From Lachnospiraceae bacterium UBA6987 (GTDB lineage Bacteria; Bacillota; Clostridia; Lachnospirales; Lachnospiraceae), in the NCBI GenBank assembly GCA_002449955.1, contig DJYD01000049.1, positions 2,836 through 8,509 of the forward strand: a DNA stretch of 5,674 nt, written 5' to 3'. How positions within the stretch are numbered: the first letter of the stretch is position 1; the number at the start of each line of letters is the position of its first letter. The translations under genes were made by a program, and so were the position numbers. The notes beneath the pieces were generated by a model. It did not search any database, was not told the origin of the DNA, and worked only from the letters and a program-made list of their open reading frames with translations. Positions 5,067 to 5,674 of this stretch are shown here, piece after piece.

Positions 5067-5674
5067 ATGAACATGCCTTTTGAATATGAATATACGAACG
5101 CCTATAACGCAGCTGCGAACCCTTCGACGATGCACGCATACAATACAGGCCTTGCGCGCATGTTCCGCAGGTATCTCACGCAGAAAGCTATTTCGACGAT
5201 CATCATCGACGGACAGCCGGAAACGTGGGAAAATAATTATCTTATGTATGGTCTGTTCCTCTGGGGCCATCTGGCTGTCATTGAGGTATCCCGCTACGGC
5301 GTGATCCCGCAATGGTGCACGCTGGCAGGCTTCAACGTCTACAGACAGCCTACACAGGCGCTTATTGCTAATCCGGTCTTTCGTCGGTCATACCGACTGC
5401 ATATCGGTGACGAGTGCGAGATCATCAAACTGTCTCCGGATTACGGCGGGATCTATGACCTGATCAGCTATTATGCGGACCTGATGGCGATCACGACCGA
5501 AACGATGGGCGTGAACATCCTGAACAGCAAACTTTCTTACGTCTTCGCAGCGAAGAACAAATCGAGCGCGGAGAGCTTCAAGAAACTGTTTGATAAGGTC
5601 GCGAGCGGTGAGCCTGCAGCGGTCATTGATAAAGACCTGATGATGGATGATGGTTCTGTCAGCTGGCAGTATTT
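5067..5674 (+). CDS. upper collar / connector (portal) protein, 3' end missing (phi29 gp10-like)
   Basis: Forms the dodecameric connector at the unique head vertex through which DNA is packaged and ejected, and on which the packaging RNA and ATPase assemble. The 202 visible residues carry the hallmarks of this family in small podoviruses: an N-terminal NTGLARMFRRYLTQKAIS helix (26-43), PETWENNYLMYGLFLWGHLAV (51-71), GVIPQWCTLAGFNVYRQPT (78-96), LSPDYGGIYDLISYYADLMA (122-141), then GVNILNSKLSYVFAAKNKSSAESFKKLFDKVASGEPA (148-184) and VIDKDL (186-191), a long helical region likely contributing to the central channel. The gene starts at an ATG after an unusually complete ribosome binding site, 11 bases after the tail gene. 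The reading frame is open to the window edge; phi29 gp10 is about 309 residues, so roughly a third is outside. Order tail then collar is the same as phi29 genes 9 and 10. Confidence 0.9.
   Translation, partial: MNMPFEYEYTNAYNAAANPSTMHAYNTGLARMFRRYLTQKAISTIIIDGQPETWENNYLMYGLFLWGHLAVIEVSRYGVIPQWCTLAGFNVYRQPTQALIANPVFRRSYRLHIGDECEIIKLSPDYGGIYDLISYYADLMAITTETMGVNILNSKLSYVFAAKNKSSAESFKKLFDKVASGEPAAVIDKDLMMDDGSVSWQY

Noticed and set aside
5080..5304. Plus-strand open frame of 74 codons inside the collar/portal gene
   Set aside because: The overlapping frame beginning at 5067 gives a clearly recognisable collar protein with a strong ribosome binding site; this frame has neither.
5383..5397. Six-pair hairpin GTCGGT/ACCGAC with a 3-base loop in the collar/portal gene
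   Set aside because: Short, inside coding sequence, with no T-run; expected by chance in several kilobases.
1..5674. CRISPR array, tRNA, insertion sequence or integration site
   Set aside because: I found no regularly spaced repeats, tRNA-like cloverleaf, transposase or integrase. The structured RNA at 1092-1178 has three helices around one junction and lacks T-loop and anticodon-arm signatures, so it is not a tRNA.

Overview
The window is a piece of a small tailed bacteriophage genome of the phi29-like (podovirus, 'Picovirinae'-type) kind. All genes are on the + strand. The evidence is the gene content: a short packaging ATPase like phi29 gp16, a small holin, a GH25 lysozyme, a small scaffold-like protein, a major capsid protein, a phi29 gp9-type tail knob protein and a collar/connector (portal) protein. 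The strong AAAGGAGG-type ribosome binding sites, the GH25 lysin and the small coiled-coil holin suggest a Firmicutes host, possibly a gut Clostridia; that is inference, since no host gene is present. Base composition is moderate, about half GC by eye.

Layout. 1-52: short leader with a possible promoter or the tail of an upstream terminator. 53-1066: packaging ATPase. 1067-1196: the only sizeable non-coding stretch. It holds a candidate promoter overlapping the ATPase stop codon and a strongly structured RNA that folds as a closed three-way junction (1092-1178). 1197-2031: lysis cassette, with the holin overlapping a TTG-started GH25 endolysin. 2051-3568: candidate scaffold and major capsid protein, 3 bases apart. 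3580-5055: tail knob protein, with a 13-bp terminator-like hairpin inside its first codons. 5067-end: collar/portal protein, cut by the window edge.

The most interesting element is the RNA at 1092-1178. It has a long closing helix, a first arm interrupted by an 8-nt bulge on its 5' side only, and a second small hairpin whose loop can pair with that bulge. This is the architecture of phi29 packaging RNA (pRNA), which forms a ring on the portal and carries the gp16 ATPase. Here it lies directly behind the ATPase gene rather than at the far genome end as in phi29. The sequence itself does not resemble phi29 pRNA, so the call rests on fold topology and neighbours.

How the parts fit: scaffold and capsid protein build the prohead, the collar/portal protein forms its vertex, the RNA and ATPase would form the DNA packaging motor on that vertex, the tail knob protein delivers DNA through the host membrane, and holin plus lysin release progeny. 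Gene order is permuted relative to phi29: ATPase and lysis genes precede the head genes, and no head-fibre gene lies between capsid and tail.
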